Shown here piece after piece: positions 1 to 9,420 of a stretch of 64,000 nucleotides of DNA. Position 1 is the first letter of the stretch. Each line of letters opens with the position of its first letter. The stretch spans positions 3,046 to 67,045 of the forward strand of contig DLRY01000046.1 of assembly GCA_002500665.1 (NCBI GenBank), written 5' to 3'. This DNA is from Opitutia bacterium UBA7876 (GTDB lineage Bacteria > Verrucomicrobiota > Verrucomicrobiia > Opitutales > Seribacteraceae). Both the position numbers and the translations under genes were made by a program. A model generated the notes under the pieces. That model was not told the origin of the DNA, ran no database searches, and was given only the letters and a program-made list of their open reading frames with translations.

Positions 1-401
1 CCTTGGGCGGTAAGGGTCATCTTGACCGCAACCGACCTGCCCGAGTCATCGTCTCCCGATATGGAAAGGTCGTAAACAAGCCCCAAGTCGACGATATTGA
101 TGGGTATCTCGGGATCGTAGCAATCTCTGAGAGCGTCCCAAACGAGATCTTCGCTGAAAGGACCACTCTTTTTGTCGGCATACTCCTGCTTTTCGCAAAG
201 AACCTCCTGCTTGATTTCATCACCGAGAGCATCCAGTTCGCTCTCTCCCACCCGATACAAGCCGTTAAGGTCACGAAGGGTAACGGAACCACCTAGCGAC
301 TGAGCGATGGAAAAAGAGGCCCCTTCCGCAAGGGTGACTTCATCCCCGGAGGGGATCAACGTTGCGAGGCAGTCTTTCTGGAGGGTTACTTCCTTGTTCA
401 T
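1..401 (-). CDS. sufT: SufT-like Fe-S assembly protein (3' end outside window)
   Basis: The frame opens at an ATG (399-401) and runs off the left edge without a stop, so only the first 133 residues are visible. The N-terminus (about residues 1-70) carries the SufT-specific extension with LIPSGDEVTLAEG and ALGG. It is followed by the MIP18/DUF59 domain signature CYDPEIPINIVDLGLVY at about residues 92-108. SufT proteins help mature iron-sulfur proteins. The gene starts 20 bp after the sppA stop on the same strand, so the two are probably co-transcribed; no other suf gene is visible. The family assignment rests on the two signature stretches and is quite secure. Confidence 0.85.
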   Translation of the reverse strand, partial: MNKEVTLQKDCLATLIPSGDEVTLAEGASFSIAQSLGGSVTLRDLNGLYRVGESELDALGDEIKQEVLCEKQEYADKKSGPFSEDLVWDALRDCYDPEIPINIVDLGLVYDLSISGDDDSGRSVAVKMTLTAQ

Positions 402-420
402 GTCTTAGGTAATTGAAATC

Positions 421-2271
421 TTAGAAACCAAAGGAGCCCGAGTACCAAGGCAAGAGAGCATAGGCATGCCTCGGATCGTTCAGGCCTCTCAGCCTTCCGA
501 AGACTTTATCAAAACTTCGTAAAAGTCCATCGAAACCAGGATCCGAAGAACCAAGGGGAAGGCTTCCTTTCGGGGGGTCCATCCCAAACGCCTTCGAAAA
601 TACCTCCAAGGAAGTCTCGACCCGGGGATATTCAACCACCTCATATCTTTTCAGGTCGGCCGAGCGGGCAGCGTGCTCAATGGCATTCACCAAGCCCCCG
701 AATTCGTCGATCAACCCGTTTTGCAGGGCGTCCTCTCCAAGCCAGACCCGGCCCCGGGCAATTTCCTCGATTTGCGAGACTTCCTTCAGGCGACTCTTTG
801 CAACCAACTCGAGAAAACGTTCGTAGATCCCGGCAACGTAATCGCCAATAACTTCTATTTCCTCTTTTGTCTTGGGGCGGGACACACCCATGACGTCGGA
901 TGAATCATGCGTCTTTACGACGTCCCAGTAGACTCCGAATCGAGAGCCCAATTCCTTGAGATTCGGAAGAAGCCCAAAAACGCCAATTGATCCGGTAATC
1001 GTTTGCTCTCCGGCAAAAATCCTGTCGCTCTCTGTTGAAATCCAGTAACCACCCGAAGCGGCAACCGAACCCATGGAAACAACCACCGGAAGCCCATCTT
1101 TCCTCGCCCTCCTGATTTCCGAGAGTATGACGTCCGATCCACTGACGCTCCCCCCCGGGCTATTTACGCGCAGGACAAGGGCCTTGAAATCGGAGTCGTT
1201 CCTGATCTCCCGTACGCGGGCTGCAATTTCATTCCCACCGGCGGAAAGGCCATCGTCGATTCTTCCATCGACGATCGCTCCCTCGACATAGACTACCGCA
1301 ACCTTTTTATCTGAGGAGAATACCTTTTCCGCACGCGGATCCGAGGCGGATCGATCAACGTATTTCAGAAGGGAGACTCGAGAAAATTCCTTGCTGTCCT
1401 TGTTTGTTCGCCCACGCTCGGCCAAGATATCAATCAGTCTGTCGTAGGGAGAGACGAAGTCAACCAACCCTCGCTCGAGGGCTTGAGCGGAATCGAGAAA
1501 GAAATCTCGGGACAAACTTCCATTCAAGTCCTCTATGGATGCCGACATGGAACGATTTGCCACGATGGACCCGAGGAAATGTTTCCACCGCAAATCAAGA
1601 ACCCTCTTAATCTGTTCCCGATTTTCCTCACTATAACCCGTTGAGGTAAGTGGCTCGACCGCTCCCTTGTATTCTCCGGTCTTCACGACCTGCATCCCCA
1701 CCCCATATTTCTCCAAGGTCTCGCCGATGAAGAAACCTTCACTGGCCAATCCATTCAGGAGAAAAGTTCCGGATGGGTGCATATGAAGTTCGTCGCAAAC
1801 CGAATAGACGAGGTAGTCAAGCTGGCTTGGAGAATGGCAAAAACCAATCACCATCTTTCCACTTTCCTTAAAGAACTTCAGAGCATCAATCAGTTCCAGA
1901 ATCGTCTGGTACCCACACCCGTAACCGGATGGAGCAAAACTCCCCTCGATGAAGACTCCTTTGATTTTTTCGTCCCCGGAGGCCTTGTCCAAGGCACGGA
2001 TCACCTCAAGTAGGTGAAACTGGGGAGGCTGCCCTTGACTGGTAAGGGCTTGGCGGGTCAGGTCGTCGAGGCGAAATCCATTGGGCCGCTCGGTAAGGTT
2101 CATGCTCAAGTTTAGGACGAGGAAGGAATCCTTTTCCACACTCACCTCTTTTTCACTCAGTAAGGCCGAGATGACCGCCCCCAGCACCACAAAGGCAAGA
2201 AGGGCGAAGACGACGGTGGATACGGTACTAACCGCCAGGCTCTTGAGGACTTCTTTAAAAAAGGGTTTCAT
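421..2271 (-). CDS. sppA: Signal peptide peptidase SppA, 67K type
   Basis: Membrane-bound serine protease of family S49 that degrades cleaved signal peptides. The 616-residue product has one N-terminal membrane segment (about residues 8-40) and the two tandem S49 domains of the long SppA type. The N-terminal domain holds the general-base lysine in TGEYKGAVEP (about residue 195); the C-terminal domain holds the nucleophile serine in VVSMGSVAASGGYW (about residue 410). I chose the ATG at 2271 because it places a basic n-region (MKPFFKEVLK) before the membrane helix; the frame stays open upstream to 2406 with unconvincing sequence that would overlap the divergent gene. It is followed by sufT after 20 bp. 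Confidence 0.9.
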   Translation of the reverse strand: MKPFFKEVLKSLAVSTVSTVVFALLAFVVLGAVISALLSEKEVSVEKDSFLVLNLSMNLTERPNGFRLDDLTRQALTSQGQPPQFHLLEVIRALDKASGDEKIKGVFIEGSFAPSGYGCGYQTILELIDALKFFKESGKMVIGFCHSPSQLDYLVYSVCDELHMHPSGTFLLNGLASEGFFIGETLEKYGVGMQVVKTGEYKGAVEPLTSTGYSEENREQIKRVLDLRWKHFLGSIVANRSMSASIEDLNGSLSRDFFLDSAQALERGLVDFVSPYDRLIDILAERGRTNKDSKEFSRVSLLKYVDRSASDPRAEKVFSSDKKVAVVYVEGAIVDGRIDDGLSAGGNEIAARVREIRNDSDFKALVLRVNSPGGSVSGSDVILSEIRRARKDGLPVVVSMGSVAASGGYWISTESDRIFAGEQTITGSIGVFGLLPNLKELGSRFGVYWDVVKTHDSSDVMGVSRPKTKEEIEVIGDYVAGIYERFLELVAKSRLKEVSQIEEIARGRVWLGEDALQNGLIDEFGGLVNAIEHAARSADLKRYEVVEYPRVETSLEVFSKAFGMDPPKGSLPLGSSDPGFDGLLRSFDKVFGRLRGLNDPRHAYALLPWYSGSFGF

Positions 2272-2359
2272 AGTGTGGCATCCTAAGGCATAATTGTTTT
2301 TCAACAAGGGTGAAGAAAAACTTTGCCTAGTTTGCAAAAGATCGCAAGTTAGCGGTTTC

Positions 2360-3811
2360 ATGGAAACCGAAGAGGCTACGGTCGGACGAAAGGCATTAAG
2401 CATCAACCTCGATGCATCGAAGTACGGTACTTTTGCCGAAATAGGTGCAGGTCAGGAAGTAGCCCGCCATTTTTTTCAGGCCGGAGGAGCCGCCGGTACG
2501 GTAGCCAAGACCATTTCGGCCTACGACATGAAGTTCAGCGACGCTATTTACGGTGACGCGGGCCGCTACGTATCGCGCCAAAGACTTGTTCAGATGATGG
2601 CCCACGAATACGAGTTGCTCGAGCAAAGGTTGTCGGAAAACCGAGGTTCCGAAACCTACTTCTTTGCCTTCGCCAATACAGTTTCCGCCCTCAATTACCA
2701 AAAAAACAACGAATGCCATGGATGGATGGGGATCCGCTTCCAGCGTCATCCCCAGTCCGAACCTCATGACGTCATTCTACACGTGCGTATGCTCGACCTG
2801 GACAACAAGCTCCAGCAGGAGGCGATCGGAATCCTCGGCGTCAACCTGGTCTTCGGGGCCTTCAACCACAGCCAAAACCCCGACGAGTTCATCTCCAGTC
2901 TAGCTGAAGACATCGGCATAGACCGCATCGAGGTCGACATGATGGAGTTCAACGGCCCTGAATTCGAGTCCCTCGACAACCGTATCCTTTGCCTCAAACT
3001 TACCGATATCGGTCTAGCCAACTCCATCATGTTCGATGAGTCCGGCCACGTCGTCCAGTCGGCGGACAAGCTTTACAAGAAAGCCTGCCTCATAGAAAGA
3101 GGAAGCTTCCGTCCCCTGACCAAAGTGAACCTGGACATGCTGGAAAAAGCCCGGGTTCAGTTTGCCGCCAGAGAGGACGTTGAGGAAGTGGAAATCGAGG
3201 CCTTCATGGAGCTTACGCTTGGCAAACTCAAGACCGAAGGCGAGGTGGATTATGAGGACTTCATCTCGAGGATTGAGGTCATCAACGCATGTGGGTACGG
3301 GGTCCTCGTTACAAATTATTTCGAGTACTACAAACTCTCCTCCTATTTACGCCGCTACGTACGCAAGCCGATTGGCCTCGTTATGGGCTTAAACAACTTG
3401 GCCGACATCTTCAAGGAAGACTACTACTCACGCATGGAGGGAGGGATCCTGGAGGCTTTCGGCATACTCTTCAAAGACAACGTCAGAATCTACGCCTACC
3501 CCATCGAGAAGGAAAACTTCGAGAGGTACGGCAAACAGGTAGGAATCGGCGACAACGTCGAGGTAGAAGTCGCAGAGGAAGATCTCCTTACAATCGAGAA
3601 CCTGCTTGTGGCAGACAACCTAAGGAACCTTTACAAGTATATCCGTGAAAACGGGTTCCTCGAGACCATTGAGGACTGCGACAGGCGAAACATGAAATTG
3701 TTCTCTCGCGACGTATACGAACAACTAAGGACCCGCAAGGAGGGTTGGCAGGAATTCCTTCCTGACTGTGTTGCCGATATGATTGAGAATCAGGCTTTGT
3801 GGAAGGATTAG
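2360..3811 (+). CDS. Conserved cytosolic protein of unknown function (483 aa)
   Basis: A soluble protein without signal peptide or membrane segment. The start at 2360 puts METEEATVGRKAL ahead of the conserved block GTFAEIGAGQEVARHFFQAGG; the frame is open to 2294, but that would lengthen it with unlikely residues. Other recognisable blocks are SAYDMKFSDAIYG, CHGWMGIRFQ and ERGSFRPLTKVNLDML. I know this family from Verrucomicrobiota, Planctomycetota and Bacteroidota, where database names such as TonB-dependent receptor or nucleotide adenylyltransferase do not fit the sequence: there is no barrel, plug or nucleotidyltransferase motif. It is divergent from sppA, with about 90 bp between the starts. 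Function unknown. Confidence 0.75.
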   Translation: METEEATVGRKALSINLDASKYGTFAEIGAGQEVARHFFQAGGAAGTVAKTISAYDMKFSDAIYGDAGRYVSRQRLVQMMAHEYELLEQRLSENRGSETYFFAFANTVSALNYQKNNECHGWMGIRFQRHPQSEPHDVILHVRMLDLDNKLQQEAIGILGVNLVFGAFNHSQNPDEFISSLAEDIGIDRIEVDMMEFNGPEFESLDNRILCLKLTDIGLANSIMFDESGHVVQSADKLYKKACLIERGSFRPLTKVNLDMLEKARVQFAAREDVEEVEIEAFMELTLGKLKTEGEVDYEDFISRIEVINACGYGVLVTNYFEYYKLSSYLRRYVRKPIGLVMGLNNLADIFKEDYYSRMEGGILEAFGILFKDNVRIYAYPIEKENFERYGKQVGIGDNVEVEVAEEDLLTIENLLVADNLRNLYKYIRENGFLETIEDCDRRNMKLFSRDVYEQLRTRKEGWQEFLPDCVADMIENQALWKD

Positions 3812-3846
3812 AAACTACAATATTCTCACTTATTTGAAGCGAGTTC

Positions 3847-4758
3847 TCAAAAACTAAAATCAGCGTAAATCATCCGGTGATCGGATGCGAGGACCGATTC
3901 CGGACCATCGAAAATCTTGGCTGAGTTCGGCACGAGCTTTTCGATAAGAGATGGAGTGGAAAGTATATAGTCGAACCTGGAATAGGCATCTGCCTTGGCC
4001 CAATGATGAGTCCACCTTTGCCCCCGCGAATCTTCGCAGGGAACCAATTTGGTCAATGGGGTATCGTTGACCTGTAGAAACCTTTGCAGTGCCGGAGAAT
4101 TCCTATGGTCATTGAAATCACCGACGACCAGGTAGAAAGGCTTGCCTGCAGGCGGGCTGGACTTTCTAAGGTAGTCTCGGATGGTTCTGGCTTCCTTTTC
4201 ACGGCGAATGCCGGCACCGGGATCTTCCTTCCTCTCGGTCCATTTGCTTTTCAAGTGAAGGTTGAAAAGCTTCCACCTCGTCCCCTTGGTCTGAAACTCA
4301 ACTTCCATCAGGCCTCGATCAGGGCTTTTGCGGCCACCGAAATAAACGAAGTCCAAGTCGTGTTCAAGCCGGACGGATAAAAAGGGATGCTTCGAAAGCA
4401 AGGCCAGATGGCGCTCTTCCTCGTCATCCGCAGCAGGCATCCACAAGGCATATGGATAAACCGGTCCGATTGTAACGTTTAGGTCCATCCAAAGCTCGTT
4501 GAGGAAAGGACGCTTTCCTATTTCCTGAAGAGCCAGCACATCCGCATCAACAGCTTTTATGATAGCCCGCAAAGCCCTCTTTTCCTTTTCAGGCTTAGGG
4601 TATTGCTTCTTCCATTCCCCCTCAACCAGGCGGTCCATAATGAGGTAATTCTGCAGGTTGATGGAAGCAACCCGGATGGTTTCGCCAGAAAGACAGAAAG
4701 TCAGGGAAACCCCGGCAATAGCCGAAATCACCCTAGAGAATAGCCTAACCCCGACCAC
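3847..4758 (-). CDS. Secreted endonuclease/exonuclease/phosphatase family protein
   Basis: A 303-residue protein with an N-terminal signal-like segment (about residues 8-26) followed by an EEP (DNase I-like) fold. Motifs in order are NLQNY (about 35), LQEI (about 77), HLKSK (about 169), GDFND (about 213) and the C-terminal SDHRMIYADF, which together give the metal-binding Glu/Asp and catalytic His residues of the family. Substrate could be nucleic acid or a phosphodiester; sequence cannot decide. It starts at a GTG lying inside the end of the upstream SHD1-repeat gene (14-bp overlap), implying translational coupling. Confidence 0.8.
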   Translation of the reverse strand: MVGVRLFSRVISAIAGVSLTFCLSGETIRVASINLQNYLIMDRLVEGEWKKQYPKPEKEKRALRAIIKAVDADVLALQEIGKRPFLNELWMDLNVTIGPVYPYALWMPAADDEEERHLALLSKHPFLSVRLEHDLDFVYFGGRKSPDRGLMEVEFQTKGTRWKLFNLHLKSKWTERKEDPGAGIRREKEARTIRDYLRKSSPPAGKPFYLVVGDFNDHRNSPALQRFLQVNDTPLTKLVPCEDSRGQRWTHHWAKADAYSRFDYILSTPSLIEKLVPNSAKIFDGPESVLASDHRMIYADFSF

Positions 4759-6589
4759 GAATGATCTTTACGTTCAAACGCTTGTTCTTGGGAATAATCA
4801 AACGATCCGAATCAACCTTTCCCTCGCCATAGCTTTCGATGGCCTTCATCGCCTCTTCCGTGCGGTAGGAAAGATAGATACTTTGGAAAGGAAACATTCC
4901 ACTGTACCCTTTCCCCCAGTGAAAATGCATTCCCTTGACGTTGGTCGGAGCCAACATGATCTTGTGGGAACCGAATGGCTTCCCATTCAACTCTGCGGTC
5001 TTGATCGGATTTGCCGTCCTTCCGTTGTACTCCTTCCTCAAATCATCCCACTTCTCCGCCATCGGCAACTTGATACGCTTGGACTCCAGAGGATCAACGT
5101 AAAGGGCACCCGTCCCGACGATTTCCTTGATTGCGGTCAAGGTCAAACCTTCCTTGGTTGCTTCGGGGGCTATGTTTGGGGTCTGCATGACAATGTAGAA
5201 GACCGTGGGGTGCTCCTCCCCGCTACTTTCTTTCATCTTGCCCCAAAAACTGAGCCCACGATGGTTGATTTCCATCGTATATTCAAAAGTCGAGTTATTG
5301 TCGTAAGTGCCTTTGAGCGTAGTTTCCTCACGATCCATTGATACCTCGGGAGGACTTTCGAAGGATACCACTTTTCTGTACTTGCGAACCCTTCTCTTCC
5401 CGTCGTTTTTGAGCCAATAGATTGCTCGGAAGTGAACTTGAAGAGGCCTTTCCGTCGCACGGTCTCCATCCCCTGCGTTTTTGTTCGAGCCAAACTCCTT
5501 GAGCCAAATATTGACCGTATGCCCGCTGGAACTCAGAGCAACGTCGTAAATGGCGCTTTCAAGCACAGTATTGTACCCTTTCCACTTGCCTTCTCCGTAG
5601 GAAGCAAGACGCCCTCCTTTGGCAGGAATTATACGTGGATTCTTGGGCATGAGCTTTTCTTTCAGCCTCCTGAGCCCTTCTCCTAATGCCTGAGAAGGCT
5701 CGTCCAGACGGTTCCAGGGAATTTCGTAAGGACGGCTTGGGTTTTGTTTCATGACAAGGGTCAAAACCGACTCGTCGGCAGCTACAAACATTGCCTCGAT
5801 TACGTTTCCGTCGGAGCTCTTCCACACGTGCATGTCGTCAAGGGAATTGTCGGCAAGGTCCGGCACCTTCATCGACTTTCTCTTCTTGGCAGCCTGAATC
5901 GCCTTCTTTTCCTTTTCCTGATAGATTCCATGAAGCTTCTTGGCCAAGGCCTGGGAGTCAGGGGATAGGCGGCTCAGGGGCACCGAACTCTCTCGGCGCC
6001 CCCCAAACAGGCCAAGATTGAGGTCCTCACCTTCCAGGGAAAGAAACTTGGCCTTGATGACGTTCCCATCGGTGCTCGCCCATTTGTGCTCCGCATCGAG
6101 TGAAAGCTCCCCGTCTGCGGGAGTAGGTTCAAGAGTTGGAGGCGGGGGGGATGAAGGCTTGGAGGGAGTAGCTTTGGCCGAGGCAAGTTCACGGGCAAGT
6201 TTTTGGGATGCCGGGGAAAGCGTGGCCAAGGGGATGGGCACCACTCTGCCGTTCCAGTTGAGGGTTACCATTACGCCATCCGACTTAAGGAAGACGGCCT
6301 GCAGGGTCCGGCCTTGTGTATCCGTCCAAGAATGCATCCCTACAGTCGGTGGAGCGGCGGCTTGCGAAAGCCTCCTGGCCAAGGCTTGCGAAGCGGGAGA
6401 AAGGGTCGCTAAGGGAATCGATACGACTTTTCCATTCCACTTGATGGTAACCGTTGTAGCATCGGCCTTGACGAAGGATGCTTGAAGCGTCCGGCCCTGA
6501 AGATCGGTCCAGGAATGGAGAGCATCGTTTCCAGCCCAGACGGAGGCGGAGGTAATTGCCAAGAGAGCAAAAGCAAGAAGTGTCTTCAT
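4745..6589 (-). CDS. Secreted SHD1-repeat protein, four tandem copies
   Basis: A 614-residue exported protein with signal peptide MKTLLAFALLAITSASVWA. Four SHD1-type repeats of about 55 residues follow (roughly residues 23-75, 82-135, 165-220 and 250-305). Each begins HxW, carries a QGRT or DGN turn and ends in a PLATLSPASQ-like helix. Copies 1 and 2 are nearly identical, suggesting recent duplication; copies 3 and 4 have diverged. The C-terminal 300 residues are not recognised and look like a beta-rich extracytoplasmic domain. SHD1 was named from yeast Sla1, where it binds NPF motifs; bacterial copies are common in Planctomycetota and Verrucomicrobiota with no known role. The ATG at 6589 was chosen because it begins the signal peptide. 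Confidence 0.75.
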   Translation of the reverse strand: MKTLLAFALLAITSASVWAGNDALHSWTDLQGRTLQASFVKADATTVTIKWNGKVVSIPLATLSPASQALARRLSQAAAPPTVGMHSWTDTQGRTLQAVFLKSDGVMVTLNWNGRVVPIPLATLSPASQKLARELASAKATPSKPSSPPPPTLEPTPADGELSLDAEHKWASTDGNVIKAKFLSLEGEDLNLGLFGGRRESSVPLSRLSPDSQALAKKLHGIYQEKEKKAIQAAKKRKSMKVPDLADNSLDDMHVWKSSDGNVIEAMFVAADESVLTLVMKQNPSRPYEIPWNRLDEPSQALGEGLRRLKEKLMPKNPRIIPAKGGRLASYGEGKWKGYNTVLESAIYDVALSSSGHTVNIWLKEFGSNKNAGDGDRATERPLQVHFRAIYWLKNDGKRRVRKYRKVVSFESPPEVSMDREETTLKGTYDNNSTFEYTMEINHRGLSFWGKMKESSGEEHPTVFYIVMQTPNIAPEATKEGLTLTAIKEIVGTGALYVDPLESKRIKLPMAEKWDDLRKEYNGRTANPIKTAELNGKPFGSHKIMLAPTNVKGMHFHWGKGYSGMFPFQSIYLSYRTEEAMKAIESYGEGKVDSDRLIIPKNKRLNVKIIRGRG

Positions 6590-6600
6590 AAGTCGATTGA

Positions 6601-8046
6601 TTAGGCGTCCTCGTCCGCATATTCCCAAGGAAGAGGAAACGAAACCTTTTTCTGCTCCCAAGGCTTGAAAACGTCAAAGATTTTCCCCGGATTGAGGATA
6701 CCCTTGGGGTCTAGCGTTCCCTTGATCGCCCGCATTGCGCCCCACTCGGCCTCGCTGAACTGCAGGTGAGCAAAAGGAGTCTTAGCCAACCCAATACCGT
6801 GCTCACCGCTGATCGCCCCACCCAAATCGATGACTTTCCTCATCAGTTTCTCAAGAGCCGAAACGGCCCGCCCTGTCTCCTCTGCGTCACTCTCGTCGTA
6901 CATAAAGTTGACGTGAAGGTTTCCATCTCCGCAATGACCGAACACGCCGATTTTCAAGCTCGTGTCTTCCCTGAGCAAACTTACGAAGTCCACCAGTTCA
7001 ATCTGGCGGTCCAGCGGAACGACCACGTCTTCATTCAACTTGGTTTCGGCAAGCTTCTTCATGGCAGGGGAAGCCTGACGGCGAACCTCCCACAGCGTTT
7101 CTTCCTCCTCACCACTCTCAGCGACGCAAGAGCGAACCGAGTTTTGCCCGAGCCAGGCTAGTAGCTTTTCGCTCTGGGCGTTTATGGACGACTCGGTACC
7201 ATCCAGCTCAATAAGCAGAACGGCGTGGGAAGCGAGACCGGGAAAGACGTCCTTGCCAGTATATTGTTGAACGCAATCGACCGTCCACTGGTCGAGAAAC
7301 TCGATGATCGAGGGTCTGACGCCCATCCTCATCAATTCCGCAGGTGCCGACAGGGCCGAGGCTTCGCTCGAAAAGGCTGCAAGAAAGGTCCTTCTTCCCT
7401 CGGGTTGTGGAATCAGCCTCAAGGTTGCCTCGGTCACTACCCCGAGGGTGCCCTCGCTTCCCACCCAAAGGTCCCGCAGGTTGTAACCGGTGGCAAATTT
7501 ACGAGTCGCCCTACCCCAGCGCACGAACTCTCCCGTTGAGAGGAATCCCGCAAGGGCGAGGACGTAATCCCTGGTAACCCCATACTTCACGCAGCGAAGC
7601 CCACCGGCATTGCAGGCGACGTTCCCGCCAATGGTGCAAAACTTCTTGGACGACGGATCGGGGGGATAAAATAGGCCGACCGCAGAGGCTTTTTTCTGCA
7701 AATCCTCGACGACGGCCCCTGGCCCGCAGTTGGCGAGCATATTGCCCTCGTCGATTTCAATCGAGTCCAGGCCACTTAGATCCAAGACCCATCCTCCACC
7801 TATGGGGGTCGCCCCTCCAGTAAGAGAAGATCCGGCGCCACGAGTGGTGACGGGGATCGAGAACTCACTAGCCACTTCCAGAATTTCGCCTACTTGGGCA
7901 CCGGAAACCGGCCGGACGACCGCATCAGGTATCTTTCCGACCTTCAGGCCGTCGAAAGAGGCCGTGGACAAGTCCTCTTCCTCACGGCGAACGCAAGGAC
8001 CGAGTTTTTTCTCCAAAAGAGATAGAGCATCTTCTTGTTGTGACAT
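6601..8046 (-). CDS. glcD: GlcD-like FAD-linked oxidase
   Basis: A 481-residue flavoenzyme of the glycolate oxidase subunit / D-lactate dehydrogenase family. The FAD_binding_4 domain occupies about residues 30-215, with VTTRGAGSSLTGGATP and the CTIGGNVACNAGG phosphate-binding loop. The FAD-oxidase C-terminal domain follows, with HCGDGNLHVNF and GEHGIGLAKTP metal/substrate-site motifs near residues 370-425. It oxidises a 2-hydroxy acid and passes electrons to quinone or an Fe-S partner. No glcE or glcF partner is adjacent, so it may be a stand-alone D-lactate or glycolate dehydrogenase. It follows exbD after 85 bp on the same strand; a functional link is not evident. Confidence 0.88.
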   Translation of the reverse strand: MSQQEDALSLLEKKLGPCVRREEEDLSTASFDGLKVGKIPDAVVRPVSGAQVGEILEVASEFSIPVTTRGAGSSLTGGATPIGGGWVLDLSGLDSIEIDEGNMLANCGPGAVVEDLQKKASAVGLFYPPDPSSKKFCTIGGNVACNAGGLRCVKYGVTRDYVLALAGFLSTGEFVRWGRATRKFATGYNLRDLWVGSEGTLGVVTEATLRLIPQPEGRRTFLAAFSSEASALSAPAELMRMGVRPSIIEFLDQWTVDCVQQYTGKDVFPGLASHAVLLIELDGTESSINAQSEKLLAWLGQNSVRSCVAESGEEEETLWEVRRQASPAMKKLAETKLNEDVVVPLDRQIELVDFVSLLREDTSLKIGVFGHCGDGNLHVNFMYDESDAEETGRAVSALEKLMRKVIDLGGAISGEHGIGLAKTPFAHLQFSEAEWGAMRAIKGTLDPKGILNPGKIFDVFKPWEQKKVSFPLPWEYADEDA

Positions 8047-8131
8047 GATGGGGCGGAACCTAAATGGAGCATTCTATTGCTTTGCCGGCCGATTGCTAAG
8101 AAAAAAGCGATAGGAGAGGCGTTTTGGCCCG

Positions 8132-8551
8132 CTAACCCGACTTTGTGTCGAGGCTCAGCTTGGTCAGGTTGCGTTCCTTAAGCATATTGACCACGTCAAT
8201 GACCTTCTGATACGGCAGGGCGCGATCCCCTCGAATATGGATGGTCGGCTGCTCGCCCGCTGATTCGGCTATCGCATCGAGGCGTCCTTCAAGTTCACCC
8301 TTGCTGACCGAATCCTTGCCCCACTGGTACTTACCCTTGGCATCGATGGTGATGAACCTGTCCTCTATTTCCGGTGGAGGCTGAATGGGACCGGGGGCCT
8401 GATCCGGGAGATCGATCCGGTTGTACTGTTCAATAACCGGGGTGGTGATCATGAAGATGATGAGCAGGGAAAACGCCAAATCGATCAAGGGGGTTACGTT
8501 GAGATCGGAAATGACCGCCAGTTTGTTCTCTCTCTTGAAGTCTCTCGCCAT
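8132..8551 (-). CDS. exbD: ExbD/TolR family biopolymer transport protein
   Basis: A 139-residue inner-membrane protein with one N-terminal helix (about residues 22-42). Its start carries the proton-path aspartate in LNVTPLIDLAFSLL. A periplasmic ExbD/TolR domain follows, ending VIDVVNMLKERNLTKLSL. With ExbB it converts proton motive force into movement of TonB or TolA. It lies 30 bp after exbB in the same direction. ExbD and TolR cannot be told apart from sequence alone; no tolA, tolB or pal is nearby, and a TonB-like protein is encoded 49 kb away at 57.5 kb. Confidence 0.88.
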   Translation of the reverse strand: MARDFKRENKLAVISDLNVTPLIDLAFSLLIIFMITTPVIEQYNRIDLPDQAPGPIQPPPEIEDRFITIDAKGKYQWGKDSVSKGELEGRLDAIAESAGEQPTIHIRGDRALPYQKVIDVVNMLKERNLTKLSLDTKSG

Positions 8552-8581
8552 ACTAAACGATTACCCTTTCAACGATTCTGC

Positions 8582-9271
8582 TCAGGAATCTTTCTCAAGC
8601 TCGATCCGGTCGGCCAAGTTGCTTGCGAAGTTCTCCAACTTGGTCATACATGAGCGGGTCGTCCCGAGGAGGTGATTATAAGCAAAGACGATGGGAATCG
8701 CCACGCAGAGGGCCGCCACGGTGGTCAGCAGGGCACCCGAAACCCCCGGAGCCAAGTGCTCGATGGTGGCTCCCCCCTTGTCCATGGTGCCGAAAGCGTC
8801 CATCACGCCCCACACCGTGCCGAGCAAGCCGAGAAAGGGAGCTCCGGAGACGATGGTGGCCAGCCAGTACATCTTGGCCTCATACCTCTCCGCGACCTCG
8901 GCCAAGGCCCGCTTGATCGCATTCTCGACGTAGTTCATGCGAACCTTCCCGTCATGCATGCTTCTGCGGGCAGCCTCCATGGCCCGCGAGCAGATCTTCA
9001 GATATGGACTCCCCTCCCCCGGAAAAAGGGCGTCGTCGTAATCGTATATGGAGGGAAGGTCGTTGAGACGCTTTTCATCCCGCGCGTTGTGTTTGTTCGC
9101 CTTCTTGAGCTCCTGAAACTTGCTCAGCATCAGGCTGACCGCATAGCAATTCATCACGGCTAGAACCACGATTACCATCTTGCCGGCGAAGTTCGAGTCC
9201 ACGAAATACTCGAATAGTTTCAAATCGGCCAAAAAAACGTTTCCCGCCCCAAACAGGTCAAAGTCGATCAT
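8582..9271 (-). CDS. exbB: MotA/TolQ/ExbB proton channel family protein
   Basis: A 229-residue membrane protein with the three-helix layout of the family: helix 1 at about 29-50, helix 2 at about 137-160 within VSGAPFLGLLGTVWGVMDAF, helix 3 at about 178-202. The large cytoplasmic loop between helices 1 and 2 is rich in charge. It forms the proton channel with ExbD, encoded next. The start is well defined: GGAGGA lies 8 bases before the ATG (9280-9285 on the plus strand), one of few clean Shine-Dalgarno sites in this window. It is divergent from the PfkB-like kinase across 149 bp. Confidence 0.88.
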   Translation of the reverse strand: MIDFDLFGAGNVFLADLKLFEYFVDSNFAGKMVIVVLAVMNCYAVSLMLSKFQELKKANKHNARDEKRLNDLPSIYDYDDALFPGEGSPYLKICSRAMEAARRSMHDGKVRMNYVENAIKRALAEVAERYEAKMYWLATIVSGAPFLGLLGTVWGVMDAFGTMDKGGATIEHLAPGVSGALLTTVAALCVAIPIVFAYNHLLGTTRSCMTKLENFASNLADRIELEKDS

Positions 9272-9279
9272 AATTCCTA

Positions 9280-9285
9280 TCCTCC
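9280..9285 (-). promoter_or_regulatory. Shine-Dalgarno site of exbB
   Basis: Reading on the minus strand, GGAGGA ends 8 bases before the exbB ATG (9269-9271). It fixes the start of exbB. Most other genes here have no such site. Confidence 0.7.
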
Positions 9286-9420
9286 ATTAAATTTCCCACA
9301 TACTTCTTTTTCTTTTTTCCGGCGTGAGATCAACGAAAATTTGCTGCGGTCAATTCTTAAGGTCCCGTGGGCTCGATTAAGTTTGCCCATTTTTGCAAAG
9401 AATCATAGTGACGAATCAGC

